Positions 10,341 through 20,840 of a stretch of DNA of 64,000 bases are shown here, piece after piece. The position numbers and the translations under genes were made by a program. Every line of letters starts with the position of its first letter. Positions within the stretch are counted from its first letter, which is position 1. The stretch lies in assembly GCF_963678635.1 (NCBI RefSeq), contig NC_087062.1, positions 82,980,012-83,044,011 on the forward strand, read 5' to 3'. The DNA is from Symsagittifera roscoffensis. Taxonomy: Eukaryota; Xenacoelomorpha; Acoela; Convolutidae. A model generated the notes under the pieces. The model had not been told where the DNA came from. It ran no database searches and was given only the letters and a program-made list of their open reading frames with translations.

Positions 10341-10994
10341 TCAGCCTATACTTAAGTAATATTTCTTATGTAGATATACTTGTATGTTCGTATCAGAGAA
10401 TATCACGTGTACAAGCGCGTACAATTCACGAGGATGCAGTCTTCCTCTATTTGGATCGTACACTGGAAGCGAGAGCTCCTTCACGTCCATTTCCACAAGG
10501 AAGTCCCTCAGCCTCGTCAAAGACAAGACTAGGTTTTCTGGGTCCACGTGCTGCTTCTCCGTCGCCCTCGTTACCAAGAAGCACAAGTACTTTCCCGTTA
10601 TCTGCGACACCGCCGGGGGTAAGGCTGCTACGCCCCCTATCCCTGGTCTTTGCTTCCAAAGGAATTCCACGTTTTTATATTCCCTCTTAAAATCTGCCGC
10701 TAGCGCCGTCCTAAAACTCATGTCTGCGGTGATAGCTACCGCACATGTTCTGTTTGTGAGTATGAAATCACTGTCTGTTAGTATTATGTTACTAGAATAT
10801 TCATTTGGTAAATTAAAATATGACTCAACTACCCTGCCTATGTCAGGTTTCTTAGGTTCTTCACCTGTTTCTGCTTCTAAGTTTCCTGTTTCTCTTGCTA
10901 TTCTCAATTTTTTTATTATCAAGTTTTCAGTGTGGGTAAGTCCTACCCCCACTCCCCGGACAAAAATATCCATCGGCGTCCCCGTCGATCGCAT
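10341..10994 (-). CDS. Macro-domain-like protein of the retroelement (217 aa)
   Basis: This short ORF starts at ATG 10994, 19 bases after the Gag-Pol stop and in a different frame. From about residue 70 to the end it resembles macro (ADP-ribose-binding) domains: an N-terminal strand, a segment with FKREY, a glycine-rich GIGGVAALPP loop, a strand GKYLCFLVTRA, a helix with LVLSLTRLRDFLVE and a final strand DTNIQVYLHKK. Macro domains bind or remove ADP-ribose, and some retroelement and viral proteins carry them. The loop where many active hydrolases have glycines reads YDPNRGRLHP here, so catalysis is uncertain. The first 60 residues are charged and unassigned. The family call is from motif order by eye; a profile search would settle it. 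Confidence 0.6.
   Translation of the reverse strand: MRSTGTPMDIFVRGVGVGLTHTENLIIKKLRIARETGNLEAETGEEPKKPDIGRVVESYFNLPNEYSSNIILTDSDFILTNRTCAVAITADMSFRTALAADFKREYKNVEFLWKQRPGIGGVAALPPAVSQITGKYLCFLVTRATEKQHVDPENLVLSLTRLRDFLVEMDVKELSLPVYDPNRGRLHPRELYALVHVIFSDTNIQVYLHKKYYLSIG
10951..10962 (-). repeat. Internal copy of the polypurine-tract 12-mer
   Basis: ACTCCCCGGACA on the plus strand is identical to the tract at 181-192. Here it lies in the macro-domain ORF, encoding part of FVRGVGV. Confidence 0.6.
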
Positions 10995-11013
10995 ACCGGG
11001 TATTAAGTCAAGA

Positions 11014-14000
11014 TTAGAAGCTGGAATGAGAAGTTGTCCTTCCTGGCCTAACGCTGGTCTTTTCAGGGTCTAATGTCATTTCGTTCAGCCACTCTAAGAC
11101 ACGCAGGTTCGTCAGGTCTTGTTCATTTGACTGCTGTTGCTCATCGTCGAACTCCACCTCGGGTTTCGACCAGTCGTCAACCCACTCATCGTTGTGATCA
11201 TCGACTATGTCAATGTCCTGTGACACTGTTATTTCCTCTAAACCCACTACTTCCTCCACTATTTTCTTTAGATCTATCCTATCCACTACAAAGTCGTCAC
11301 CGTAAGGATTGTATTTCTTTCTTAGTCTCGTCCCGTCTTTCTGACGAGTCTGCATCGTGAACGGAAGATCTGGTTCCATGTTCTTGGGAACCTCTGTCTG
11401 TTCGGAATCCTGCCAATCTTCCTCTGCGTAGGGCAAGGTTTCATCGTCCGCTTCGATCTGTTCGTTTGGATCCAGGTCCAATGGTGTATCCGTACCTTCC
11501 TCTACGACTTCGTTTCCATCGTTCTTCTCCCTGGTGCCTTTTTCATTGACCTCACAAGCAGGATCCATCATTAGATAATCCCCTTCTTCCATGTCTGCAG
11601 GTATACACCAGTCTTCTGTCGATGGATTGTGTGGCTTGATGTTCTCGTAGTGGGCGGCTCGGCCAGTACTCAGTCTATAAAAGCGTCCCTCTTGGTGCAC
11701 CTCTGTAATCATGAAGAGTCCCCTCCACTTCTTCAGAAGCTTTTTCGTCCCTTTCGGTGGTATAACGTTCTGAAATACCCATACGTAGTCTCCCACCGAG
11801 TAAGCCTTTGCACCAGCTGCTTTCTTGTCGAATCTTTTCCTCTGCCTTGCCTGTGCCTGCTGAGTGTTTCGTCTACACAAGTCGTTCAACTCCTGTTGGC
11901 GTCTGATCACATCCCTCACGTAGACCTGTGGGGATGTTTTCTTTCCCTCATACTCTGGGTAGAAGAATGTCAAGGGTAAAGACTTCTCGTGTCCCGTCAG
12001 CATCATGTGTGGACTGACTCCAGTGGTGGAGTGTTGCGTGCTATTATAAGCTCCCATCACCTGTGGAAGGTATCTGTCCCAATCGGTCATGTACCTGGAA
12101 CAATATACCCTCAGCATCGACACTAACGTCCTATTCTGTCTTTCCACTAAGCCATTCGTCTGAGGGTGGTATGTCGTGGAGTGAGCCTGAGCGACTTGTG
12201 ACCGTCTCATAAGCTCTTTCGTAAGCTCGCCTACGAAAGCCGTTCCATTGTCCGATTGAAACGTCATTGGACATCCATGTCTTGCTATCCACGTATTGAT
12301 CAGGTGGTCGCATGTCTCTTCCGCCGAGGCAGTTATGCAGGGCACGGCCTCTGCATACTTCGTGAAGTGATCTATCATGACCAAGACTTGGTTGTAACCG
12401 CTGTCTGTCATGCATATCTTCTGGTGATCTATCTGCACCACCTCGTTGAATTCAGACGACTCAATTGATTGTAAAGGAAATCGCAACTTCCTAGGATCCT
12501 TGACCTGTTGGCATGACAGACATGCTGTCACCCATTTCTCGCATGCCTTTTTCATCCCAGGCCACTCAAAGCGCTTCAGGATCCTCTGATACACTTTGTC
12601 GATCCCTTGATGGCCCATCTGATCATGCGACCTGAATAATAGTTCTGTCTGATAGAGTTGCGGCAACACTATCGCGTTATATTTGTATAAGACCTTGTCT
12701 TCTTCTCTTCTCCTGCAAGCCACGATCCCGTCCTTGTTCAGATATAATCTCCCCTCCTTCTGCATGAAGTATTGTCTCAGGATCCTATAGCTGTCTTCTT
12801 CCAGATCACCTTTGTCAGGTGCACCGTTTTCTATCCACTTTTTTAGGTTGCTTGTCATGCGATCATTTCTCTGCGCCCTTAGAAGGTCCGAGAGTCTGTA
12901 TCTCGCCTTCAAGTACGTCTTCATGACTCTCATCTGACTGTTCAGCTCGTTGGGCTGATGTGTGTCTTCTTCCATCTTAACGCACCAAATCTTCGCCAAC
13001 GGTTGTGTTTCTTGTTGAAACGGCTGAAGATCAGTCCTGACTACCTCTTTCTGCGGCAACAGGCTTATCGAACGTTTCGATACCGCTATCGTTTCTAAGT
13101 CATCCGCTGCGTTGTCAAAGACTCTTTCGCTTGGTTTTAGGTAGCGATCACTGTCAGGATCCTGGTACACCTCTCTGTCCAGGTTTCTCGCCCGAGTTTC
13201 CACTAGTAGCGTGTGTATCGCCAGTTCTGACAGTTCTGATCCCGAGGTCGAATCCTTGTCTGAATAGGTGTTCATTCTCGAGCTTTCTGACTTATCATCC
13301 GTCGAAGGTGTTGTGCTGGAGACTGCACGCTCCTCCAGATCATGTCCGTATTTCCTTCGCATCCATCTGAACTCCCCGGACAAAACTTTGTTCTCTAGGT
13401 CCTGTTTCTCATCAGGAATTTTCTCGTCTATCTCGGACTCCCCGGACAAATTTCCTTGTCCCGGGTGTTGATCTTGTGATCGCTGGTTTTTCTCCTTATC
13501 CTTCTCCCCAGACAAATAGTCTTGCAGCAGATTTTGTTTTACAACTCCACCCTCTTTATCCCGGTCTACAAAGGTGACAGTTTTCTTTTGCTTGCCGCTC
13601 TCCTGTCCTTTCTGTCCGTAAGAAGTACTGGTTAAAATCTCTTGGGGTATTGAGGATACTAGTTGCTGAACTATTGTCCTACAATCCCTCTTGTTCTCTT
13701 CGTGCTGTTGTCTGGACGGCATGATCTTCACTTTCTCACTGACTGTTAGCGATGCCACTGCTGCTGTCCACTCGGGGTCATCTCTGGTCACTTCTCTTTC
13801 TAACAATCCACCCAGTATCCGCATCACTTGTGGTGTGACTTGCACCGTTTTATCCAATAATGAGAGGCTGTTTATGTTCATGCGAGAGAGTTCTTGCTGG
13901 ACCAGGTTCGAGCGCAGCAACAAATCCAAGGGGACCGGGTCCTCCCTTGACAGGATCTTTATCTCGGCTGCTTTCTCTACAGGTAACTCAGGATGCCCCG

Positions 14001-17000
14001 GAATTGGATGTCCAGACTTATCCAACCATCTCGTTAAGGGAAGCGCTTCATAAGTTTCTTTGTCCAGAAACGAGAATCCCTCCTTTACTTCCGCCTGATT
14101 GGCCTGCTTCTGCTCCAATCTTTCATAGAACTCAGTTTTCTTGCTGAGACTGTCAGCATTCTGATGTTTATCACGCATCCTATGTTCGATTATCATATGG
14201 TAGCCATCCAATCTTACTATCCATCTACCAATATAACTCTGATCCATCGAGTAGGTCTTCAACCAGGATAACGCTCTGTTGTCCACGCGTAACTTGAAGG
14301 GAGCGCTCCCCAAGTATGCACGGTACTTTTCCACGAAGGTGACTACTGCAAACATTTCTGCTTTCGGTGCGCCATATTTCATCTCTGTGTCACTCAAGAC
14401 CTTGCTGCCGTATGCAATGGGACGGAGGACTGTTCTTCCGTTCCATTCTTGCTCTTGATGCAATATTCCTGAGATGGCCACCACCGATGCGTCTGTGTCA
14501 AGAACATACATGCCCTTTTCTGTAGGCATGCCCAGCACTGGCGCTTCGCACAGTTCCCGCTTTATGTTCTCGAAAGCAACTTGTGCCTCATCGTTCCATT
14601 CGAACTTTTTCCCTTTGTTGCGCATCAGCTTCTGCATCGGGTACACCTTGTCCGCGTATCCTTTTATGAATTCTCGGTAGTAATTGGCAAACCCTAGGAA
14701 GCTCATGAGCTGTGTGTCCGTTCTAGGAGCTTTCCATGTCAGCACAGCCTCTACTGCTTCTGGATCTGGCCTCACACCATGCCGGTCCACCATTCTTCCC
14801 AGGTACTTGATTGAATCCCTAAGGATTTCACATTTCGATGGTTTGCATTTCAAGCCTGCTCTTTTCATACATCCGAAGACCTCATCGAGCCGATCAATGT
14901 GATCCTCCAGGGTCGGTGTCGCTATGACTACATCATCCACGTAGCACATCAAGAGATTCCCGTACTTTTTGGTCACTCCTGTCAAAGCCTGAGCCATCAG
15001 CCTTTGAAAAGTTGCTGTTGCATTGCACAAGCCGAAGGGCATCCTCTTCCACTGGTACAACCCCAATTCGCACGCGAATCCGGTTTTCTCCCTGTCCTTC
15101 TTTCGCAGAGGAACCTGCCAGAAGGCAGAACCCAAGTCCAATGTGGTGAAGAACTTTGCATCACCAAGTTTGGATAGGCTCTCGTCTATTCGCGGTATCG
15201 GGTACGCATCTTTAATCGTTACCGCGTTCAAGTAACGAAAGTCGCAACAAAATCTAAGCTGCCCCCCTTTCTTTTTCGCCATTACTACTCCGCAAGCCCA
15301 TGGTGATTTCGAGGGTTCTATCATGTCGTATTCAAGCAACATTTCTATTTCCGCTCGGCACGCTTCCGATTTATGTGGCGTCATTCGCCTTGCGCCTTCC
15401 CTATGGGGAACGGCGCCCTCTTCTAGTTCGATTTCGTGTTCGACGAAATTACAGCAACCGATGTCCGCCTTATGTTTTGAAAATACCTCGGCGTTCCGAT
15501 TTAGGAGGTCCCGCAATTTTTCAAAATCTCCCTCACCTATTTTTCCTTTTAAACGTTCTATTTCTGGCAAAACCGGTTTGTCAGAATCTAGTTCATATGA
15601 CGAGGGGCGTTCCGGAAAATTCGAGCAGCTTGATAAGCCGTCGTCCGTTTCGGATTTCATTGAAAACAATTTACGAATAGATTTTAATTCATCAATCCTC
15701 TTTAAAATTTTATCTTTATTGGCATGATAAGGACAGTCTTTCACACTATATTTCTTCAAGTTTTGTGTCTCTTCATAGTCGGTCCTCATCGGCAATGCGT
15801 AACCAAGCTTCTTTCCACGCTGGATTGAAACCGTGGTGTCCAGTGTGTTCAACAACACACTGACACACAGTCCGTTTCGCGTTACCGAGAAGCTCCGGCC
15901 TAAAATCACCGAACTCTGACTATTTGGATTCGGTACTAAGCAAACCTGTTTACTATCACTTAACGAATTTAAATTTCTCATTCTAAAAATCGCTACTACA
16001 GCTTGTCCTGGTTGTAATTTTACTTTTCTGTCCAAAAAAACTGGTACCTTATTTTCATCTGTTATTATCCTATTAATTGGTCTCTTAACATACTTTCGGT
16101 CCGGGTTCCTAATCCGTATTAGACCGTTGTTCAAGTCAATCATCACATCAAAATTCCTGACAAAATCTCTGCCCAAGATGAATTGGTCGGCGTCGTCCAG
16201 ATTCTCTACCACCAGGAAGCTCATCCAAAGGTTCCGTCCTCCCATGTGAAGGACCGTCACCGGTGTTCTTCCGGCTACGTAGATAGCTCCTCGATTTGCA
16301 GCGGCTAGTCGGAGATTCGTAGGAATCAGATCTTCCCGCGTGAAGCCCATTCTCTCCCAGGTTTTTATCGGCATCACACTCACCACCGCGCCTGTGTCCA
16401 GAAGCCCTGTGACTCCGATTTTTGTTCCGTTGGTGTCAAGCAGGTGTGCTGTCACATCTGCTTCATATCCAATATGTACCGCGTCTTGTTCCATCATGGC
16501 GTCATGGCCTATCCTGCGGACTTTGAGTTCCTCTTCACCCAAATAGATCTGCCCCATTTGGTCATCATCTGTTGTTATGTAAGTCCTGGTGTAGATGCTG
16601 ATTCCATCCACGTTCAGCATTATTTGATACGGCCCATAGACCTCCAAGTAGCGTCCATGAAGTTTCTTCATGCGAGGGCCACCCGTCGTTAGTAGTGCTC
16701 GCACAGCTCTCGACTCAGTGCGTGGCTCCACCTGCCTCAGATAATCTGCATATGTGTCCAAATGCATTAAAGTGAACTCTGATGGTTCACTCAAATTTCT
16801 TATTACCTGGTGTCCAGCCACTGAGATTATCGACTGTATCTTCTTTCCCTGCGGCGCCATGCCGAACCTCTTACCGGAGATCACTTTAAGTTTCATATCT
16901 AAACTGCTTGGTGTTTTCGTCTCTTCGAACTCCGTTGCCTCGAAGGTATTCAGTTGCTCCTGAAGCTTTTCATTTTCCAGTTCAAGTTTCACTTTTTGTT

Positions 17001-19797
17001 CGATCTCTTTCGTCACCAATTCCTGCTGTACTCTATTTAAAGCATCCTTTGCGGCTGCCTTATAATCGATCTTGAAGTCATCGGCCGCAGTTGCTGGTTC
17101 CGGTTCACGTGCTTCTTCTGTTACTGCTTGCATTTTCTTTGCCGCCAGCTCTTGAGGTTTGTCCTTCCTGCGTGCCTCTGCTTCGCCCAAAAGTCGAGCC
17201 TTGCTTGCTTTCACTCCTGACAAAGCTTCTTCATGCCTTGGATGCTTGATGTCTGCCACTGCATCCCAGAATTGCGGACAATCTGATTTAAAATGACCTT
17301 CCAAGTTACAAAAGAAACACCTCGGGCCAAATTTCGCAATTACTCCTCTCATGAAATCCTCATGGTCCAACTCTGACGCATCTTCGTCCTCGAGGCTAAA
17401 GCCTATTGCTTTCATGCCTTGTTTGTAAGCTGGACATGCTGACACATGATGGTCTGTTGAACTACAATTAGCACAAGAGCGTCTCTTGTCCATATCGTCC
17501 CTCGGTTTGTACCAATTGTTCCCTTGGTTCGCTGGTCCGTTGTTAAAATTGCCATAATTGTTCTTGTAATATCCAGATCTCGAAGGAGGTTTCAACAAAA
17601 GATACTCTTTTGATTTGAGCCTCAACTCCTCCGGTGTTGGCGCATTAGTTGATAGTGGTGTGTAATGCGTTGCTAGCATCGTACGAAGTTCATCATTTTT
17701 CACACCATCGATGAATTTTGAGGCTACGGCCAGGTTCATCCTTCGGTTTGACTCGTCCGGTTGGCTGCGTCTTCTCAGCATTTCCAAATCATCGAGAAAC
17801 TTGTCTATTGTTTCATCTTCTCGTTGCCTCCGTTTCTCGAAGCGCATCATCGCCTGGTGCCCCTGCACCCCTGATCCGAAACGGTTTAACAAGATTTCGA
17901 AGATTTTCTCAGCAGTGTCACGTTGATACTGTTTCTTAGCCATGACACAGTTCAGGGCTGTCCCTTCTAAGTTGCTGGTGAGCGCGCTGCATTCCTGTCT
18001 CTCCGACAAGTCCTCTTCCTCGAAATGCAGCTTCATTACCTCTATCCAGGTATCAATACAGCCATCAGATTCGTCCTTGTAGCATCTTGGCTTCTTAAAG
18101 ACTTTTCTGGACTTTTCACTGCGTTCATTGGTTCTAGATAACCGCGTCAGGAATGTCTCCAAAGACCTGTTCAGGGGTTCAAATGCTGTGGCCATTGCCG
18201 TAGCATCCCTTGAGTGTCCCGCCTGAGTGTCCTCACACCTTGTCGAAGGCTCTGTGTGCGGTGCATCCCTGCAATCCGAATCACCATGAGCGTTTCCCGC
18301 TTGGCCCATGTGACTCCTCCTCGGGCTTGTATGCCCCATGTTGCCAGAATCGCTTCTCCCGGTCGCATGTGTGCTTTGCGTTGGTCGTTCGTTCGAGGTT
18401 TGTCTGTTCCCCGTTGAACTTGCTCTACTGTTCGGGCCCCATGCTGTATTACCCCTTGTGGCATAGCCTGATGAACTGCCCCTGCCTCTAGTGGATCCAT
18501 TTGTCTTCCTCCTTTGATGTTCATTGAAGTTCACCCTCGGTTCCCTGCTGGGACCTCCCGAGTTCGGCTCTCCTTCTTTTGGTCCACTCTTGCTGCTTAG
18601 TAGCCCGTCCAACCTATCCATGATAGCCTGCGTTCGCCTCTCCATCATCGCGTCTATCTTTGTGTCAAGAGACCCAAGAGACTGCTCTTGCTGAATTCTT
18701 AACTTCTCCATGTCGGCTCTTAAGCGTAACTCCCTCTGTTCCGCCTCTCTTGTCATTCGCGACAAGTTCCTCGTCATATGTTCGTCCGTTCTTTCTTTCA
18801 AGCGTTTTTCGCTTCTGCCAACTTCTTGTCTGTTGCGGTTTATTTCTTCCCGCAGACTTTCTCTTTCAATGTGAACTGCTCTTTCCAGTTCACTCATCCT
18901 TATCGACATCTGTTCATTTTGTTCTCCTAAACTGCCCACTATGTTGTTTAAGGCTTCCTCTAGTGCTGTCCCGTTATCCATGAGCGGCGTCACTAGTGGT
19001 GGTGTAACTCTGTCGGTCCCAGGTAGCTTCGTGCTGGTAGAGATCCGGGCCTTGACTCTCTGTCTTGACGTTTTATCATTATTTATTTCAGGATCCGCTA
19101 ACGCGTTGCCAAGCCCTCTGGTTCTACTCTCTTCAGGTTGTGGCTCCGAACTTGTCCTAATCGTGAAGTCCTTCGACTGGCCCGGCGTGTTTGCCTCTTT
19201 GCTTATCGTTGTCACTACACCAAATTTATCCATGGTTCCAGTCTCTCTTCCGACGTATGCCTCGTTCTCCTGGATCGAACTGTTGAGGCTGACCTGAGAT
19301 CCAAAGTCCCCTTGCTCCTCTTCATCCTCTTCCTCCTGGGATTCACCGTCATTTCCTGCTCCTCCTCCCATGCTGAATGGAAAGATGTTTCCGAAGGTGT
19401 TCTTCATTCTTTCTGAGAATGATGATGACGTTGTTTGTTTCCCCGTTCCGCCTGCCATCATAGTGTTGTCTGTCGGAGATCTTCTAGTTGCCGTTACTTC
19501 AGTTGAGATGTCGGACAGTTCCGACATCTCCTCTCGATCCAATGTCCCGGTGGAAGTGGCAAAATCATGGCCTTGTTCTACCGGGGTAGATTCACTCGCC
19601 AGCCTTCTGCCTCTCCCTTCCAGTTCATTTACTTCCTGGTTGTCATTCATGGTATGGTCCGTATTGACCTCCACTTCTAACAGTTCTCTTCGCTCTTCTG
19701 AGGTCTTTTGACTTCTCGTTTCAACCATTCTGCCTGAAACCGTCCCCTCTTTATCGGACCGGGTTCGCTTGATCCAATCCACAAAAGGATCGGTCAT
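11014..19797 (-). CDS. gag-pol: Gag-Pol polyprotein, Ty3/gypsy type (2927 aa)
   Basis: This single ORF begins at ATG 19797. Residues 1-560 are acidic and low in complexity with a coiled coil near 290-400. A retrotransposon-gag domain follows at about 569-712. Two CCHC zinc knuckles come next, CANCSSTDHHVSAC (near 775) and CFFCNLEGHFKSDC (near 825). The aspartic protease motif DTGA is near 1135 and the reverse transcriptase has YVDD near 1618. RNase H starts with DTDAS near 1765. A spacer of about 500 residues with three LSGE repeats leads to the integrase zinc finger (HH-CC, near 2400) and the DDE core: Asp in QIDHQK, Asp in QSDNGTAF, Glu in LVERQNR. The tail is acidic. Ordinary gypsy Gag-Pol totals about 1500-1800 aa, so this one is unusually long, and Gag and Pol share a frame with no visible shift. 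Confidence 0.96.
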   Translation of the reverse strand: MTDPFVDWIKRTRSDKEGTVSGRMVETRSQKTSEERRELLEVEVNTDHTMNDNQEVNELEGRGRRLASESTPVEQGHDFATSTGTLDREEMSELSDISTEVTATRRSPTDNTMMAGGTGKQTTSSSFSERMKNTFGNIFPFSMGGGAGNDGESQEEEDEEEQGDFGSQVSLNSSIQENEAYVGRETGTMDKFGVVTTISKEANTPGQSKDFTIRTSSEPQPEESRTRGLGNALADPEINNDKTSRQRVKARISTSTKLPGTDRVTPPLVTPLMDNGTALEEALNNIVGSLGEQNEQMSIRMSELERAVHIERESLREEINRNRQEVGRSEKRLKERTDEHMTRNLSRMTREAEQRELRLRADMEKLRIQQEQSLGSLDTKIDAMMERRTQAIMDRLDGLLSSKSGPKEGEPNSGGPSREPRVNFNEHQRRKTNGSTRGRGSSSGYATRGNTAWGPNSRASSTGNRQTSNERPTQSTHATGRSDSGNMGHTSPRRSHMGQAGNAHGDSDCRDAPHTEPSTRCEDTQAGHSRDATAMATAFEPLNRSLETFLTRLSRTNERSEKSRKVFKKPRCYKDESDGCIDTWIEVMKLHFEEEDLSERQECSALTSNLEGTALNCVMAKKQYQRDTAEKIFEILLNRFGSGVQGHQAMMRFEKRRQREDETIDKFLDDLEMLRRRSQPDESNRRMNLAVASKFIDGVKNDELRTMLATHYTPLSTNAPTPEELRLKSKEYLLLKPPSRSGYYKNNYGNFNNGPANQGNNWYKPRDDMDKRRSCANCSSTDHHVSACPAYKQGMKAIGFSLEDEDASELDHEDFMRGVIAKFGPRCFFCNLEGHFKSDCPQFWDAVADIKHPRHEEALSGVKASKARLLGEAEARRKDKPQELAAKKMQAVTEEAREPEPATAADDFKIDYKAAAKDALNRVQQELVTKEIEQKVKLELENEKLQEQLNTFEATEFEETKTPSSLDMKLKVISGKRFGMAPQGKKIQSIISVAGHQVIRNLSEPSEFTLMHLDTYADYLRQVEPRTESRAVRALLTTGGPRMKKLHGRYLEVYGPYQIMLNVDGISIYTRTYITTDDDQMGQIYLGEEELKVRRIGHDAMMEQDAVHIGYEADVTAHLLDTNGTKIGVTGLLDTGAVVSVMPIKTWERMGFTREDLIPTNLRLAAANRGAIYVAGRTPVTVLHMGGRNLWMSFLVVENLDDADQFILGRDFVRNFDVMIDLNNGLIRIRNPDRKYVKRPINRIITDENKVPVFLDRKVKLQPGQAVVAIFRMRNLNSLSDSKQVCLVPNPNSQSSVILGRSFSVTRNGLCVSVLLNTLDTTVSIQRGKKLGYALPMRTDYEETQNLKKYSVKDCPYHANKDKILKRIDELKSIRKLFSMKSETDDGLSSCSNFPERPSSYELDSDKPVLPEIERLKGKIGEGDFEKLRDLLNRNAEVFSKHKADIGCCNFVEHEIELEEGAVPHREGARRMTPHKSEACRAEIEMLLEYDMIEPSKSPWACGVVMAKKKGGQLRFCCDFRYLNAVTIKDAYPIPRIDESLSKLGDAKFFTTLDLGSAFWQVPLRKKDREKTGFACELGLYQWKRMPFGLCNATATFQRLMAQALTGVTKKYGNLLMCYVDDVVIATPTLEDHIDRLDEVFGCMKRAGLKCKPSKCEILRDSIKYLGRMVDRHGVRPDPEAVEAVLTWKAPRTDTQLMSFLGFANYYREFIKGYADKVYPMQKLMRNKGKKFEWNDEAQVAFENIKRELCEAPVLGMPTEKGMYVLDTDASVVAISGILHQEQEWNGRTVLRPIAYGSKVLSDTEMKYGAPKAEMFAVVTFVEKYRAYLGSAPFKLRVDNRALSWLKTYSMDQSYIGRWIVRLDGYHMIIEHRMRDKHQNADSLSKKTEFYERLEQKQANQAEVKEGFSFLDKETYEALPLTRWLDKSGHPIPGHPELPVEKAAEIKILSREDPVPLDLLLRSNLVQQELSRMNINSLSLLDKTVQVTPQVMRILGGLLEREVTRDDPEWTAAVASLTVSEKVKIMPSRQQHEENKRDCRTIVQQLVSSIPQEILTSTSYGQKGQESGKQKKTVTFVDRDKEGGVVKQNLLQDYLSGEKDKEKNQRSQDQHPGQGNLSGESEIDEKIPDEKQDLENKVLSGEFRWMRRKYGHDLEERAVSSTTPSTDDKSESSRMNTYSDKDSTSGSELSELAIHTLLVETRARNLDREVYQDPDSDRYLKPSERVFDNAADDLETIAVSKRSISLLPQKEVVRTDLQPFQQETQPLAKIWCVKMEEDTHQPNELNSQMRVMKTYLKARYRLSDLLRAQRNDRMTSNLKKWIENGAPDKGDLEEDSYRILRQYFMQKEGRLYLNKDGIVACRRREEDKVLYKYNAIVLPQLYQTELLFRSHDQMGHQGIDKVYQRILKRFEWPGMKKACEKWVTACLSCQQVKDPRKLRFPLQSIESSEFNEVVQIDHQKICMTDSGYNQVLVMIDHFTKYAEAVPCITASAEETCDHLINTWIARHGCPMTFQSDNGTAFVGELTKELMRRSQVAQAHSTTYHPQTNGLVERQNRTLVSMLRVYCSRYMTDWDRYLPQVMGAYNSTQHSTTGVSPHMMLTGHEKSLPLTFFYPEYEGKKTSPQVYVRDVIRRQQELNDLCRRNTQQAQARQRKRFDKKAAGAKAYSVGDYVWVFQNVIPPKGTKKLLKKWRGLFMITEVHQEGRFYRLSTGRAAHYENIKPHNPSTEDWCIPADMEEGDYLMMDPACEVNEKGTREKNDGNEVVEEGTDTPLDLDPNEQIEADDETLPYAEEDWQDSEQTEVPKNMEPDLPFTMQTRQKDGTRLRKKYNPYGDDFVVDRIDLKKIVEEVVGLEEITVSQDIDIVDDHNDEWVDDWSKPEVEFDDEQQQSNEQDLTNLRVLEWLNEMTLDPEKTSVRPGRTTSHSSF
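13371..13514 (-). repeat. Three internal polypurine-tract-like motifs (LSGE repeats)
   Basis: Plus-strand ACTCCCCGGACA occurs at 13371-13382 and 13437-13448, with a near copy TCTCCCCAGACA at 13503-13514. All three are read in the same frame and encode L-S-G-E, in the spacer between RNase H and integrase. The nucleotide match to the terminal polypurine tract extends further than the four shared residues require. Confidence 0.6.
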
Positions 19798-20650
19798 CGT
19801 TTTTCTTTGCTTTTCAGGTATGAATTTCCTAGAGCTATTACCTCGTTTTGGTATCCTTGACTTGTCTAAACTCTTTCTTTATTTGTCACTTTCCTATGCC
19901 TACTCTTGACTCAATTGCAAGAGACCTTATAGTTTTATTAACAATAATAATGACACAACACAATAAATTTCACCAGATTCTATTAAATAGTGACCACGAA
20001 TCCCTGTATGTTGTCAGAGTACAGTTTGTATAAAATTTATTCACACTAGCCGATTATCGGTACAAAGATCTGGAAACTAGCACAATATGATGTTATCAGT
20101 CAATTTAAAAGATAGTGTAGTCACTACCCAATCAAGCACAGTTTAGGTTGATTTAAAATCAAAAACAAAAAATATATATTGACACAATATGAATGTATAT
20201 ATAAAAAAACGTATGCGTCTTGTACTCTTAGTCGGTCGCAGTACAATAGTCGAACCTGTCTTTTTAAAGAAAAAGCTTTCCCTGCTTGGTGCTGCACCAA
20301 ACAGACAAAACTTTGAAGGCAGTAATTTTCTCAAGTGGGCGTCTATTGCACCCACCGAGTACTGTGTTACCTATCTGCCTTCGGACTGCCCGAGCTAGAC
20401 CTACTAAAATCCTCAGGGCAGTCACTTTTCCCAAAAACGTATTATGTTTCAATCCACACCAATGAGTCACGCTCTTTTTAATTTAGACTTAGTGTCGCGA
20501 ATATCCGAGTTCGGACCTGTTTTGTATTAGTCTGGTTCTTTTTGAGAGGCAAGTTACCAGTGCAGTCACTGATACCTAGCCTGTGTATTAATAACCTAAT
20601 ACCTCTCGCTTTTTAGTCTTTCTTTCGTTTACCTAAGTCCTTAATAAAAT

Positions 20651-20840
20651 AATACCCCTCCGGATTGGCACAAATAGGACCCTTCCGGACTGTCAGAATA
20701 TGGACCCCTCCGGGTTTGGACCCCTCCAAGTTAGTTAATAGTAGACCCCTCCGGATTTGGACCCCTCCGAGTTAGTTAATAGTAGACCCCTCCGGATTTG
20801 GACCCCTCCGGTTTTGTGGAAAGTAGACCCCTCCGGATTC
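20651..20840 (-). repeat. Clustered CCGGAGGGGTC motif array in the leader
   Basis: In this cluster the plus-strand motif GACCCCTCCGG(A/G)TTTGG recurs every 15-45 bases, with two nearly identical units containing GAGTTAGTTAATAGTAG. Further single copies follow at about 20893, 20970, 21184, 21537 and 22013, with GACCCTTCCG variants at 20683, 22245, 22274 and 23320. I count roughly 16 in the leader. Confidence 0.8.

Noticed and set aside
970-19711. Many plus-strand open frames inside the giant retroelement
   Set aside because: They are antisense shadows of the two giant minus-strand ORFs and show no domains.
20651-20840. CRISPR array
   Set aside because: Repeats are short, irregularly spaced, lie in a retroelement leader and occur in a eukaryote.
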